Source of the DNA: Kribbella sp. VKM Ac-2568
GTDB taxonomy: Bacteria; Actinomycetota; Actinomycetes; Propionibacteriales; Kribbellaceae
NCBI RefSeq assembly: GCF_004345365.1
Contig: NZ_SLVF01000014.1
Location: 186,001 to 250,000 of the forward strand
Length of the DNA stretch: 64,000 nt
Reading direction: 5' to 3'
Shown piece by piece: positions 50,588 to 60,377 of the stretch. The notes under the pieces are model-generated. The model saw only the letters and a program-made list of their open reading frames with translations. It did not search any database and had not been told where the DNA came from. The position numbers and the translations under genes were made by a program. Position 1 is the first letter of the stretch. Every line of letters begins with the position of its first letter.

Positions 50588-53503
50588 ATGTTCGACGCCG
50601 TCTTCCTGCCAGCCGACCCGCCACGCGCGGGCCGGCTGGCCCTGTACGGCGACCTGGCGGCGGCCGGGGTGGTCCCGGACAGCAAGGTGGAACTGGTCCT
50701 CCCCCGCGGCGATCAGGTGCGGCGGACGAAGGTCGCGGCGCGGTTGTTGCCGGTCGAGGAGGCGCTCGCGCTCTTGACCCGGCCGCCCTCCCCGGACGAT
50801 TCGGCGAGTCATCGGGCCTGGGCAGCCGCGGCACTCGCCGGGGTCGGGTTGATCGCCCGTGGACGGCTCGTGCCGGATCGAACCCCCAGCGGGTACGGCG
50901 CCTGGCGGGTGGCGCCGCTGGATCCGACCGATCACGGCTGGCTGAAGAACCTCGGTGCGGCGATGCCCGCGCACGGTCACGCCGTACCGGTCGAGGGGTC
51001 GCGGCCGCTTCGGCTGGCTGGGCCGGAGCAACTCGTCCGGGCGTTCTGGGATGCGCTCGCGGACACGTTGGTGCGGACACCGGCGGCAGGCGTCGCAGTA
51101 CGGGGTAGTGCGGCCGCGTTTGCTGAGGTGGAGCCTCGGGAGCTCACTGGGTCCACCGCCTGGTTGGACGAGACTGCTTTGAGCGAGGAGGCAGGTGCGC
51201 GGCTGGTACTGCGGATCGAGCCGCCTGAGGATGACTCGGAGTTCAAGGCGGTCCTGCAGTTGCGCAGCGGGGTGGACCCGAGCCTGCTGGTGGATGTCGC
51301 TGACGTGTGGAACGCGCCGGCCGCAGTACTGGCTGCTCTTGGGGAGCGAGCCGAGACGGATCTGCTGCTCGCCTTGCGGCGTGGGGCGCGGGTCTGGCCG
51401 CCGCTTGGTGCGGCGCTTCGAGATGCGGCGCCGGCCGAGGTACCGGTGGACGATGTGGCGCTGGACGAGCTTGCCGGGGACAGCGATGCGCTGGAAGGCG
51501 CCGGGATCGAAGTGTTGTGGCCGGCTGAATTGTTCGCCGGTGAGTTGGCGTTGCGCGGTGCGGTTCAGGCGACGCCGACGCCCGGCGCGGTGACCGGGCC
51601 GGACTTCAACCTGACGGATCTGCTGGCCTTCAAGTGGCGACCGACGCTCGACGGCCAGGAGTTGACGGAGGCGGAGATCGCCGCGCTGGCGGAGGCGAAG
51701 CGGCCGATGATCCGGATGCGCGGGCGATGGGTGCGGATCGACCAGGACCTGGTGCGGAAGTTGCGGCGCGGTGGATCGCGGAAGCTGACCGGCGCGGAGG
51801 CGCTGGGTGCCGCGTTGACCGGTTCGCTGGAGGTCGACGGTGAGCTCGTCGCCTTCGATGCGGACGGCTCGCTGCTGACGATGGTTGATCGATTGCGGGC
51901 CGCTTCTGAGCCCGAGCCCTTCGCGGAGCAGCCGGTGGGGTTGCGGGCGACGCTGCGGGATTATCAACGCCGGGGTGTGGCGTGGATGGCGCAACTGGCG
52001 GAGCTCGGGTTCGGTGGGTGCCTCGCGGACGACATGGGGCTGGGCAAGACGATCCAGGTGATCGCGCTGCATCTCCACCTGTCGCGGCGTGGTCGCGGAC
52101 CGACATTGGTGGTGTGTCCGTCGACGCTGCTCGGGACCTGGGAGCGCGAGCTGGAGAAGTTCGCGCCGGGCGTGCCGACTCGGCGATATCACGGTGCCGG
52201 GCGTTCGCTGAGCGATCTCGCCGCGGACGAGGTGGTGCTGACGACCTATGGCGTGGTGCGGCAGGATCACCGGGTGCTCGGCGAGATCTTCTGGGGTCTG
52301 GCAGTGGCTGACGAGGCGCAGCATGCGAAGAATCCCTTGTCCAGAACGGCTCGGGCGCTGCGGACGTTGCCTGCGGCAACCAGGCTTGCGTTGACCGGGA
52401 CGCCGGTGGAGAACCGGTTGTCCGAGCTGTGGTCGATCCTCGACTGGGCCGCCCCGGGATTGCTTGGCACGCTGGATCGCTTCCGCCACGACGTCGCAGT
52501 ACCGGTCGAGCGGTATCACGATGAGGAGGCGACCGCGCGGCTTGCGCGAGTGACCCGGCCGTTCCTGTTGCGGCGGCGCAAGAGCGACCCGGGGATCGCG
52601 CCGGAGTTGCCGCAGAAGTCGGAGCACGACGTGGTCGTACCGCTGACCGCCGAGCAGGCCACGCTGTATCAGGCGGTCGCGCGGGAGACCCTCGCCAAGA
52701 TCGAGTCGGCGGAGGGGATCGCGCGGCGCGGGCTGGTGCTGAGTCTGCTGACGCAGTTGAAGCAGGTGTGCAACCACCCGGCCCAGTTCCTGCACGAGCC
52801 CGGGCCGCTGCCACGGCGCTCGGGGAAGCTCGCCGCCCTGGACGAGTTGCTCGACGTGATCCTGGCCGAGGGCGAGTCGGTGCTGATCTTCAGCCAGTAC
52901 GTCGAGATGTGCCGGCTGATCGAGTCTCATCTGGCGGCTCGGCAGGTGCGGACGTTGTTCCTGCACGGTGGGATCGGCGTGCGCAAGCGGGAGCAACTGG
53001 TCGAGCAGTTCCAGGCGGGCGAGGCGCAGGTGTTCCTGCTGTCGCTGAAGGCGGGCGGTGTCGGGCTGACGCTGACGAAGGCGACCCACGTCGTGCACTA
53101 CGACCGCTGGTGGAACCCGGCCGTCGAGGACCAGGCGACCGACCGGGCGTACCGGATCGGCCAGGACAAGCCGGTCCAGGTGCACCGACTGGTCACCGAG
53201 AACACCTTGGAAGACCGGATCTCCACGGTCATCGCCGCCAAGCGAGAACTGGCTGATGCTGTTGTCGGTTCCGGCGAAGCCTGGCTGAGCGAACTCTCCG
53301 ATGCCGACCTCACCGAACTGGTCGAACTCTCCACGACGCCGGCCAAATCCGGAGCGGCGAGCGCCTACAACCCTTCGTCTGTAGGTAAATCCACCGGTGT
53401 CGTAGACCAGGCTGCTGCTGTGGGCGTCGCTGACCGGTCGGGTTCTGTGCGGGTCGTTGGGCCGTCGACTGATGTTGACGATGGCGGTGAGCTGGATGAA
53501 TGA
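50588..53503 (+). CDS. SNF2-family DNA translocase/helicase
   Basis: 971 residues from ATG 50588; the frame is open far upstream but there it covers the opposite gene, so it is not used. An N-terminal SNF2-associated domain (about 1-440) precedes the motor: LADDMGLGKTIQ (Walker A near 480), DEAQHAKN, LTGTPVENRLSELWSILD, and in lobe 2 SLKAGGVGLTLTKA and DRWWNPAVEDQATDRAYRIG. It moves along double-stranded DNA using ATP. The next gene, a SWIM protein, overlaps it, a common actinobacterial pairing. Confidence 0.95.
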   Translation: MFDAVFLPADPPRAGRLALYGDLAAAGVVPDSKVELVLPRGDQVRRTKVAARLLPVEEALALLTRPPSPDDSASHRAWAAAALAGVGLIARGRLVPDRTPSGYGAWRVAPLDPTDHGWLKNLGAAMPAHGHAVPVEGSRPLRLAGPEQLVRAFWDALADTLVRTPAAGVAVRGSAAAFAEVEPRELTGSTAWLDETALSEEAGARLVLRIEPPEDDSEFKAVLQLRSGVDPSLLVDVADVWNAPAAVLAALGERAETDLLLALRRGARVWPPLGAALRDAAPAEVPVDDVALDELAGDSDALEGAGIEVLWPAELFAGELALRGAVQATPTPGAVTGPDFNLTDLLAFKWRPTLDGQELTEAEIAALAEAKRPMIRMRGRWVRIDQDLVRKLRRGGSRKLTGAEALGAALTGSLEVDGELVAFDADGSLLTMVDRLRAASEPEPFAEQPVGLRATLRDYQRRGVAWMAQLAELGFGGCLADDMGLGKTIQVIALHLHLSRRGRGPTLVVCPSTLLGTWERELEKFAPGVPTRRYHGAGRSLSDLAADEVVLTTYGVVRQDHRVLGEIFWGLAVADEAQHAKNPLSRTARALRTLPAATRLALTGTPVENRLSELWSILDWAAPGLLGTLDRFRHDVAVPVERYHDEEATARLARVTRPFLLRRRKSDPGIAPELPQKSEHDVVVPLTAEQATLYQAVARETLAKIESAEGIARRGLVLSLLTQLKQVCNHPAQFLHEPGPLPRRSGKLAALDELLDVILAEGESVLIFSQYVEMCRLIESHLAARQVRTLFLHGGIGVRKREQLVEQFQAGEAQVFLLSLKAGGVGLTLTKATHVVHYDRWWNPAVEDQATDRAYRIGQDKPVQVHRLVTENTLEDRISTVIAAKRELADAVVGSGEAWLSELSDADLTELVELSTTPAKSGAASAYNPSSVGKSTGVVDQAAAVGVADRSGSVRVVGPSTDVDDGGELDE

Positions 53504-54725
53504 ACGGACGCCGTGGCAGGGGTGGCGCGGATATGGGGACAACGCGGGGTTGCCGACGGCCAAGGGGCCGGGGAGCCGGCGGCCGTTCGGGGCGACGTGG
53601 TGGGGCAAGGCTTGGCTGGATGCGTTGGAGCACCGGGCTCGGCTGGATCCGAATCGGCTCGGGCGGGGTCGGTCGTATGCCCGGCGGGGAAGTGTTCTGG
53701 AGCTGACGGTGGATCCCGGCGTCGTACGGGCTTCCGTGCAAGGGAGCCGGGTGACGCCATACGTGGTGACGGTGCGGATCCGCCCTTTCACCGACGACGA
53801 GTGGGACTCGGTGCTTGATGTGGTGTCGGCGCAGATCGGTCGGGTTGCCGCGTTGCTTGACGGTGAGTTGCCGCCGGAGCTCGTGGATGACGCGCAGGCC
53901 GCGGGACTCGAGTTGTTGCCGGATGCGGGCGAGGTGAAGACCGACTGCAACTGCCCGGACTTCGCGGTGCCTTGCAAGCACTCGGCCGCTGTCTGCTACT
54001 TGATCGCGGACGCGTTGGACGAGGACCCGTTCGAGTTGCTGTTGTTGCGCGGGCGGCAGAAGGACGAGTTGCTGGCCGCCCTCCGCGCCCGACGCTCGAG
54101 CGGTGCCGAGGCGCCCGCGCTCAAGGCAAGGCCGGTCGGAGTACTTGCGAAGGCTGCCTTTGCCAGAGCGCCTGCCGCGGTGCCGTCGCCGCCAAGGCCG
54201 TTGGGGCAAGCCGGTGCGCCTACCGCCGTGTTGGTGCTGGAACCACCTCGGCAATCGGGTGTCGAGGGGCGCGACTTGGTGGCGCTGGCGACCGATGCGG
54301 CTCAGCGGGCTTGGGAGTTGGCGTCGGGTGACGGCGATGGTGGGCTCGGTCTGACCCGAGACGAGGATCTGGCTCGGCGGGCGGCCGGACTACTCGGTAC
54401 GTCGGGGCTGGCGGACCTCGCGCACCGCGCCGGAGTATCGGCCCGCTTGCTGACGAACTCTGCCGTCGCCTGGCGCGACGGCGGCGCGGGCGGATTTGCC
54501 GTCGCGACTTCGGAGCCGGTCGACGTGGATCCGGCGGGGCTGGCCGAAGGACTGGAGGTTCTAGACGGTGTTGTGGAAGGCAACCGAATCACCGCCGACC
54601 GGCAACAACTACGCCTCGGCGCCGACGGCCTCTGGTACCTCTTCACCAACCATTTCAACGACTGGGTCCTCACCAAACCTCCGTCCCCCGACCCCACCGA
54701 CCTGATCGGCGCCACTGACGACTGA
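53496..54725 (+). CDS. SWIM zinc-finger protein
   Basis: 409 residues from ATG 53496 (GGTGAG five bases upstream; ATG 53481 also possible). The SWIM motif C-x-C-x(n)-C-x-H is DCNCPDFAVPCKHSAAVCY, at about residues 150-170, and is expected to bind zinc and DNA or a protein. The start lies 8 bp inside the helicase gene, so the two proteins very likely work together in DNA or chromatin remodelling. Confidence 0.92.
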   Translation: MNERTPWQGWRGYGDNAGLPTAKGPGSRRPFGATWWGKAWLDALEHRARLDPNRLGRGRSYARRGSVLELTVDPGVVRASVQGSRVTPYVVTVRIRPFTDDEWDSVLDVVSAQIGRVAALLDGELPPELVDDAQAAGLELLPDAGEVKTDCNCPDFAVPCKHSAAVCYLIADALDEDPFELLLLRGRQKDELLAALRARRSSGAEAPALKARPVGVLAKAAFARAPAAVPSPPRPLGQAGAPTAVLVLEPPRQSGVEGRDLVALATDAAQRAWELASGDGDGGLGLTRDEDLARRAAGLLGTSGLADLAHRAGVSARLLTNSAVAWRDGGAGGFAVATSEPVDVDPAGLAEGLEVLDGVVEGNRITADRQQLRLGADGLWYLFTNHFNDWVLTKPPSPDPTDLIGATDD

Positions 54726-54744
54726 ACGCGTGCGACACTGAACG

Positions 54745-55206
54745 ATGGAAAAGGACGGCTGGCTCGACCAGCTCCTGCTGGGCATCCTCAACGTGCTCAA
54801 CCAGCCGGTGCTGGCCGTCGTCGTTGCGCTGGGCGGTGGGTTCGTAGTCGCGCTGCTGGCGCGGCTGTCTCCCAAAGAAGACTGGGAGTTCATCAAGGAC
54901 GGCCCTGGCGCTGTGCTGACCGGAGCGTTCCTCGTACTGGCCGGCCTCAAGAGCGTTCCGCGCCTGGTGTTGCCGGAGACCAACTTCGTCTGTGATCGCA
55001 CGATTGGCCCGCTCGGCGTGCCGGAGACCGGTGATTGCCGGTGGACGAGCACTGGTACCACCCACATCGTTTACGACTACACCTTCGGCGACTTTCTTCG
55101 GGAGTTCGCTTCGTCGCTCGTGCTGGAGGCCGTCCTCGGCGGGCTGGGCGCCGTCCTCGGCATCCTCGTGGCGAGGATCGTCCGCCGACGTCGGGTCATC
55201 GGCTAG
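54745..55206 (+). CDS. Membrane protein of unknown function
   Basis: 153 residues. Hydrophobic segments at about 10-43, 57-75 and 118-143, a short loop with two cysteines (FVCDR and DCRW) and a basic tail RIVRRRRVIG on the inside. It follows the SWIM gene by 19 bp but need not be functionally linked. No family recognised. Confidence 0.72.
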   Translation: MEKDGWLDQLLLGILNVLNQPVLAVVVALGGGFVVALLARLSPKEDWEFIKDGPGAVLTGAFLVLAGLKSVPRLVLPETNFVCDRTIGPLGVPETGDCRWTSTGTTHIVYDYTFGDFLREFASSLVLEAVLGGLGAVLGILVARIVRRRRVIG

Positions 55207-55231
55207 CCCGGGCGGAGTCTGGAGCGGCGGT

Positions 55232-55594
55232 TCAGGTGCTGGTGGCTCGGGCGGTGACGAAGGCTTGGGTCAGGCGAGTGATCAGGTCGTACGGGATCGG
55301 GCGGTTCAGCGGGAACTTCAGGGTGCCTTTGCCGGAGCGGTAGGGGGTGATCTCCTGTGCGAGGGCGTCGTCGAGCGGTGGGATCGGGTAGACGGAGATG
55401 TGCGCCTTCCAGCCGCTGAAGTACAGCAGGGACTTGCCGTCGAGGGTGATTGTCGGGATTTGGTAGCTGATCTTCTCGCCGGGATCCGGGACGGCGGCGC
55501 GGATGGTCTGGCGGACCTTCTGCAGGATCGCCTGGACGTCGTCGGGGAAAGACGCGATGTACTCCTCGACGGAGGTGAAGTTCGTGGTCGCCAT
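55232..55594 (-). CDS. DUF1801 (YdhG-like) protein
   Basis: 120 residues, full domain length: ATTNFTSVEEYIASFPDDVQ, ISYQIPTITLDGKSLLYFSG and KGTLKFPLNRPIPYDLI. The fold is related to frataxin-type iron chaperones; exact role not established. Its start lies 39 bp after the next gene's stop. Confidence 0.88.
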   Translation of the reverse strand: MATTNFTSVEEYIASFPDDVQAILQKVRQTIRAAVPDPGEKISYQIPTITLDGKSLLYFSGWKAHISVYPIPPLDDALAQEITPYRSGKGTLKFPLNRPIPYDLITRLTQAFVTARATST

Positions 55595-55633
55595 CTCCCC
55601 ATCGTGGCCGCGGGACCGCCGTCCGGCAATTAC

Positions 55634-56641
55634 CTAGCCGGCGAGGTGTGGGAGGAGGGCAGTGGTCAGGCGGGTGGCGATCTTGGTGTGGCCTGCGACA
55701 GACGGGTGGACGTTGTCGGTGCAGTCTGCCTCGGTGATCCAGCCGTCGGTGCTGATGTAGTGGATCGCCGGATCGTCGGCAGCCTTGACCGCGGCTTCGA
55801 TCTCGGCGGCCCACTTCCCGCCGAAGGGGCTGAGGGCAACGATGGTGGAGCGCTGGTACACCGAGCGCACCCGCGCCAGGTAGTCGCCGTACTCGGCCGG
55901 CGTCAGGTCCTCGTCATTGACGCCGAGGTTGATCACCACCAGGTCGGAGTCCTCGACGCGTTCGGCACGGGAGCCGGCGAAGTTCCAGCCGAAGGAGTCC
56001 AGGCCGGGCGGTACGTCGCCGTTGCCGGTGCGGGTGATGCCCTGCCGGCCGAAACCCACCTGGTACGCCGAGGCACCGAGGGCTCGCGCGGTCAGGTAGG
56101 CGTAGGACTTCGTGCCGTCGGCGCCGCCTGATTCCGGGTCGGAACTGAGTGCGCGGACTCCCTGGGTGATCGAGTCGCCGTAGAACTCCAGCCGCGGTCC
56201 GCCCGGGCGTCCGGCCAACCGGAGCCGCGTCGAGGAGTCGAGCACGAGGCCGGCGAACACGACCGCGCACTCGAACGGCTGGTTCCACCGGTTCGAGTGC
56301 TCGTTGACGTCCTTGACCACGATCTCGACCTTGTGCTGGCCGGGTTCGGCGGTCAGTTCGATCACCGGCTGGCCGATGAGGTGCAGTTCGGGCTCACCCT
56401 CGTCGAGCGTGATCCAGAGGTGCGGCGGCACGGTCAGCCCGTCGGCGTCGAACAGCCCCTGGACAGCGGAGCCGTTGAAGGTGAAGGAGATCCTCGAGCC
56501 CGAGTTCACCGTGATCGCGAGCCCCGGCTGGTGACCCCACTGGCCCTCCAGCACGATCCGCGGATCCCCCGGTGCGACAACCTCGCCCGCCACGAACGCC
56601 ACCCTGCACTCCTCACTCGAACCCACCTCAACCGGCCCCAT
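55634..56641 (-). CDS. SGNH/GDSL esterase, carbohydrate esterase 2-like
   Basis: 335 residues. An N-terminal jelly-roll-like part (to about 145) precedes the catalytic SGNH domain: EFYGDSITQG with the nucleophile Ser, GFGRQGITR, INLGVNDE with Asn, and DNVHPSVAGH with the Asp/His pair. The two-domain layout matches CE2 acetyl esterases that remove acetyl groups from plant polysaccharides. No signal peptide is seen, so it may act inside the cell. Confidence 0.88.
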   Translation of the reverse strand: MGPVEVGSSEECRVAFVAGEVVAPGDPRIVLEGQWGHQPGLAITVNSGSRISFTFNGSAVQGLFDADGLTVPPHLWITLDEGEPELHLIGQPVIELTAEPGQHKVEIVVKDVNEHSNRWNQPFECAVVFAGLVLDSSTRLRLAGRPGGPRLEFYGDSITQGVRALSSDPESGGADGTKSYAYLTARALGASAYQVGFGRQGITRTGNGDVPPGLDSFGWNFAGSRAERVEDSDLVVINLGVNDEDLTPAEYGDYLARVRSVYQRSTIVALSPFGGKWAAEIEAAVKAADDPAIHYISTDGWITEADCTDNVHPSVAGHTKIATRLTTALLPHLAG

Positions 56642-56701
56642 TCTGCCGGACCGAGGCCAGCCGCCACGCTGCCGCTCTGGAGGCGGACAGGGAAGCCCTG
56701 A

Positions 56702-57514
56702 TCACCAACCTTCCTTGTGGGCACGGGCCTCGAAGAGCAGGATCCCGGCCGACAGCGCGACGTTGAGCGAGTCGGCCTGCCCGAGCATCGGGATCGACAC
56801 CGCCTGGAATCCCTGCTGGTGCCAGCGTTTGTCGAGCCCGCTGCCCTCCGAACCGACCACGAACGCTGTCGGCCGTCCCCGGTACGCCGTCGCGCGGTAG
56901 CTCCCGGTGGCGCCGGGATCCGCGAGGTGGACGTCGAACTCGTGCCGGCGCAACCACTCGGCGGCATCGGGGATCGCGTCGAACTCGAGCACCGGCGTGG
57001 TGAGCACCATGCCCCGGCTGGCGGCGTACACGGTCGGGTGGGACAACCTCGCCCGGCGTGACGTGAGCACCAGGCAGTCCGCCCGGCACGCGTCGACGGT
57101 ACGGATCAGCGTGCCGAGGTTGCCCGCGTACTCGACCCCGTCGGCGACCAGCACCAGCGAGGACTCGTCGAAGCGGAAGTCACCCGGCCGCCAGGCAGGG
57201 AGCCTCGCGATCGAGATGAGGCCGTCGGGTCGTCCCCGGCGGCTCAGCCGGGCCAGGAGTTTCTCCGAGATCCGGTACGCCTCGGTGCCTCGCGCGGCAA
57301 CCCGCGCGGCGGCGTCCGCAGTACGGGCGTCTCCTGCTTCGGGGCAGTAGAAGAAGGCGTCGATAGTGGTCGGGGTGTCGAGGAGTTGATTGTGTTCCCA
57401 GCAGCCCTCGACCAGGATCCGGCCTGCCGAGGCGTCCTTGCGGAGCGCAAGCAGCTCACGGATCCGGGGGTGCTGGGGGCCGATCGGGCGGGCGTCGAGA
57501 CGTGACGGTGCCAT
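56702..57514 (-). CDS. SPOUT (TrmH/SpoU) RNA 2'-O-methyltransferase
   Basis: 270 residues from ATG 57514. An N-terminal substrate-binding part (RIRELLALRKDASAGRILVE) is followed by the SPOUT knot: NLGTLIRTVDA, FVVGSEGSGL and IPMLGQADSLNVALSAGILL. It uses S-adenosylmethionine to methylate a ribose in rRNA or tRNA; the exact base is not predictable. Confidence 0.92.
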   Translation of the reverse strand: MAPSRLDARPIGPQHPRIRELLALRKDASAGRILVEGCWEHNQLLDTPTTIDAFFYCPEAGDARTADAAARVAARGTEAYRISEKLLARLSRRGRPDGLISIARLPAWRPGDFRFDESSLVLVADGVEYAGNLGTLIRTVDACRADCLVLTSRRARLSHPTVYAASRGMVLTTPVLEFDAIPDAAEWLRRHEFDVHLADPGATGSYRATAYRGRPTAFVVGSEGSGLDKRWHQQGFQAVSIPMLGQADSLNVALSAGILLFEARAHKEGW

Positions 57515-57686
57515 CAGAGACTCCGGTGAATGAGAACAGCAAGCCGCCCGGGGACGCCCGTCTGGGGGCGTCCGCACCGGTACAGCTGCTGGGGTCGGCT
57601 AGAGCGTTTGAGGACGCACTAGCCGAGCAGTCTCATCATGCTTCGGAGCGTAGACAAAGCCTCCGCAGCCGTCATCCGATTTTCAG

Positions 57687-58322
57687 TCAGGTCGGAGTGC
57701 GGCCTGGGAGTAGGCGGACGACCTCGGCGACGCTGGTCTGGCTGAAGTCGCGGTACCACTCCCCCACGCTGTTCAGCAGCCGTGGCGTGTGCAGACAGAT
57801 GACCTCGTCGGCCACCTCCTCTATCTTGCTCAGGCTGCTCTTGGCGGCGACGGGCGCCGCGACGACGACCCGGCCGGCCGAGAGCTCGCGAGCGACCAGA
57901 CAGGCCGCCCTCATCGTGGATCCGGTGGCGATACCGTCATCGATCAGTACTACGGTCCGCCCGCTGAGAGCGATCGGCGGCCGGTCGCCGCGGAACCGGA
58001 TGGCGCGTGCCTCGACCTCGGCACACTCGCGCTCCTCGACCTCGGCCAGGTCCTCGGCCGAGAAACCGGTGGCCTGCAGCAGCGCCTCGTTGATCACCCG
58101 GACCCCGCCCTCCCCGACGGCGCCGAGCCCGAGCTCAGGCTGGTAGGGCAACCCGAGCTTGCGCACGACGATGACGTCGAGCGGCGCGTCCAGGTGCCGC
58201 GCGACGACAGCGGCGACGGGCACCCCGCCCCGCGGCAGCCCCAGCACGATCACATCCTCGTCGCGCAGCCACCGCACCGCGTCGGCCAGCCGGCGTCCAG
58301 CTTCCTCCCGATCGGCGAACAT
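57687..58322 (-). CDS. Phosphoribosyltransferase-fold protein
   Basis: 211 residues from ATG 58322. PRPP-binding motif VVLIDDGIATGSTMRA and the N-terminal DVIVLGLPRGGVPVAAVVA mark the type I PRTase fold in the branch often found in actinobacteria with dienelactone hydrolase-like neighbours. Substrate unknown. The longer upstream frame is not used because it crosses a probable promoter. Confidence 0.9.
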   Translation of the reverse strand: MFADREEAGRRLADAVRWLRDEDVIVLGLPRGGVPVAAVVARHLDAPLDVIVVRKLGLPYQPELGLGAVGEGGVRVINEALLQATGFSAEDLAEVEERECAEVEARAIRFRGDRPPIALSGRTVVLIDDGIATGSTMRAACLVARELSAGRVVVAAPVAAKSSLSKIEEVADEVICLHTPRLLNSVGEWYRDFSQTSVAEVVRLLPGRTPT

Positions 58323-58545
58323 CCTCGGCCCATCCTCTTCGTCCGTTTCCTCAAGTGGAGACGCCGAGCCCGCCGCTGGCAAGACCTCGCGTCCGCTGCA
58401 CGGACGCGCTGGTCGGGTGCGGGAGATATCCACAGGCGGGTCTCACTCGGTTTTCGATCCGTCGGTCCTGGTCAGTAGAGTCCGTTTTCCGGCTCTCGAC
58501 GGCTTAGGCTGTCGGGTCGGCCGGGCACACGGGAGGAGGTTCGCG

Positions 58546-59736
58546 ATGGACGCGACGTTGCTGGACGCTGAAGCCGAAGCGGCCGTACTGCGGGTCTACC
58601 GCCAGGTCTTCGCGGTGCTCGCCCGCGAGGCCGGCGCGATGATCGTCGATCCCGAACTGCTCGACGTCGACCAGGCGATCCTGGACGCCTTCGCCGAGGC
58701 CGGCAGCGACGGGCTGACCGTCGAGCAGGCCACCCTCGCCTGCCGCGGCTACCCGCACGACGTGATCGTCCGCCGCTTCGACGTCCTGCGGCAGTACGGC
58801 GCGATCACCAAACTGGTCGACCGGCCGAACGAGTTGCGCCACCGCGCCGCCTTCGCGCCGTACGTGATGCTGATGTTCCTCAAGCGGATGTCGGTGCAGG
58901 GCGGCCAGGCCGAGCTGCACCAGTTGCTGACCCTCGAGGCACACAGCGTGAGCGATCCGCGAGCTACCGCCGAGCAGGGTCAAGCGTCGATCGAGCGCCT
59001 GACGAAGGTGTTCCGGCTGCTCGGAAACGAGCTGTCGATCCTGGTGTCCACCAGCACGACCGCGCAGTTGCGGGAGAACGCGCAGCTCGCCTGGGGTAAC
59101 GAGCGGCTGATCGAGCAGGCCGAGAAGGTGCACCGGATCGTCCTCGACCGGTGGCCCGCTCTGCACCGGGCGTGCACCCAGCTCCGGATGTCCCTGGCCG
59201 CCTATGCCGACGCGGTGCAACTGGCTGCCGGCCGACTTGTCGAGCGAGCCGGTACTACGCGCGCGCTCGGGTTGCTGCCGATCGAGACCTGGCTGACGTT
59301 CACCCGGAGCAGCGAGACGGAGGTGCTCGCGGGAGTGCTCGACGGGCTGCTCTTCGACGCCGCCGCGCCGGATTTCTCGCCCGAGGGAATGCTCGAGGCG
59401 GTCGAATCAGGCCGTCGTACCGGTACTGCGCGGATGGCGCCGCCGCGACCGTCGTCCGAGACGGAGGCGCCGGAGTCCGCCGCGGCGACGGATCGCGAGG
59501 ATCTGCGCGCCGAGGCCGAGCGGATCCTCGCCGGACGCGACAGCGTAGACGTCGTCGACATCGTGGACGACTCGGGCGACTGGATCACCGCGCGCCGGGT
59601 CCTCGCGGAGCTGACCGCGGCCCACCTGCACGACGAGTTGGACTACGAGCTCGTCTGGTCCGACGGGATGAGGATCGATCCGTCAGCTGGCACTCCGTGG
59701 GCGACGCACGGCTCGTTCAGGCGGGTGAAGCGATGA
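58546..59736 (+). CDS. First gene of SMC-like operon, possible kleisin-type subunit
   Basis: 396 residues with a strong GGGAGGAGGT site. Residues about 45-105 look like a winged helix (DAFAEAGSDGLTVEQATLAC, HDVIVRRFDVLRQYGAITKL), then a long helical bundle (ERLTKVFRLLGNELSILVST) and a flexible acidic stretch before a final small domain. This layout resembles MukF/JetA-like subunits, but I see no motif that proves it. Its stop overlaps the next start (ATGA). Confidence 0.72.
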   Translation: MDATLLDAEAEAAVLRVYRQVFAVLAREAGAMIVDPELLDVDQAILDAFAEAGSDGLTVEQATLACRGYPHDVIVRRFDVLRQYGAITKLVDRPNELRHRAAFAPYVMLMFLKRMSVQGGQAELHQLLTLEAHSVSDPRATAEQGQASIERLTKVFRLLGNELSILVSTSTTAQLRENAQLAWGNERLIEQAEKVHRIVLDRWPALHRACTQLRMSLAAYADAVQLAAGRLVERAGTTRALGLLPIETWLTFTRSSETEVLAGVLDGLLFDAAAPDFSPEGMLEAVESGRRTGTARMAPPRPSSETEAPESAAATDREDLRAEAERILAGRDSVDVVDIVDDSGDWITARRVLAELTAAHLHDELDYELVWSDGMRIDPSAGTPWATHGSFRRVKR

Positions 59737-60377
59737 CCGCGGAGGCAGCGGAGAGCGGGCGGAGCTACAACGCGTTGTGGTGGGCGAAGGTGCAGTCGGC
59801 TGGACCTCTGCAAGTTTCACCTGACACCCCGGCCGTCGCCGGCCTGACCCGCGCGGCCGAACCCGACGGCGAATCTGTATGGATGCTGCCGACGCTTCCT
59901 GACGGGGCCGGACACAGCGTGTTGGAGGAGCTCGGCACTCCGCCGGTCGCGGTCGAGCAGCCGAACGAGACCGCTCGAGTGCTCGCGATCTGCGTGACCT
60001 GCTGCTGGCCGGATCGGAGCGGCCCCGCTTGGCCGGGCGTCGTGGGCACACTCGCACAGGTCAAGGCCGTGTACGCCGGTCTGCGCGGCCGGTCCGAGCA
60101 GTCGAGCGACCTGACCCTGATCATCGGCAGCCTCCGCCGCCTGAACGCGACGAGTTGGCTGATCTGGAACGAGAAAGCCAGCGAAGTCCGCCTGGGGCCG
60201 CGCGTCATCACCTGGGGGCCATCCCAGCTGACCGGCCTCCGCGAGCTCTGCCGAATCCTCCCGGACCCGCCAACCGCAGTACTGACACCGCGCGACCACC
60301 TGGACCCCGAACCCGACCCGCTCCCCTCCGAGGGCGCTTCGCCTACCTCTTCCGCTGCAGCTGAGGGGGACGTGTGA
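59733..60377 (+). CDS. Second gene of SMC-like operon, unknown
   Basis: 214 residues. It opens with MTAEAAESGRSYNALWWAKV; a middle section (AICVTCCWPDRSGPAWPGVV, TLIIGSLRRLNATSWLIWN) suggests a small alpha/beta or winged-helix domain; the last 35 residues are Pro/Asp/Glu-rich and probably disordered. Overlaps both neighbours by 4 bases. I recognise no family. Context says it is a subunit or adaptor of the complex. Confidence 0.7.
   Translation: MTAEAAESGRSYNALWWAKVQSAGPLQVSPDTPAVAGLTRAAEPDGESVWMLPTLPDGAGHSVLEELGTPPVAVEQPNETARVLAICVTCCWPDRSGPAWPGVVGTLAQVKAVYAGLRGRSEQSSDLTLIIGSLRRLNATSWLIWNEKASEVRLGPRVITWGPSQLTGLRELCRILPDPPTAVLTPRDHLDPEPDPLPSEGASPTSSAAAEGDV

Noticed and set aside
50513-53977. 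1154-codon minus-strand frame opposite the SNF2 and SWIM genes
   Set aside because: Very long but motif-free, rich in Arg, Gln and Pro; the plus strand encodes all helicase motifs. It shows how stop-poor antisense frames are at this GC content.
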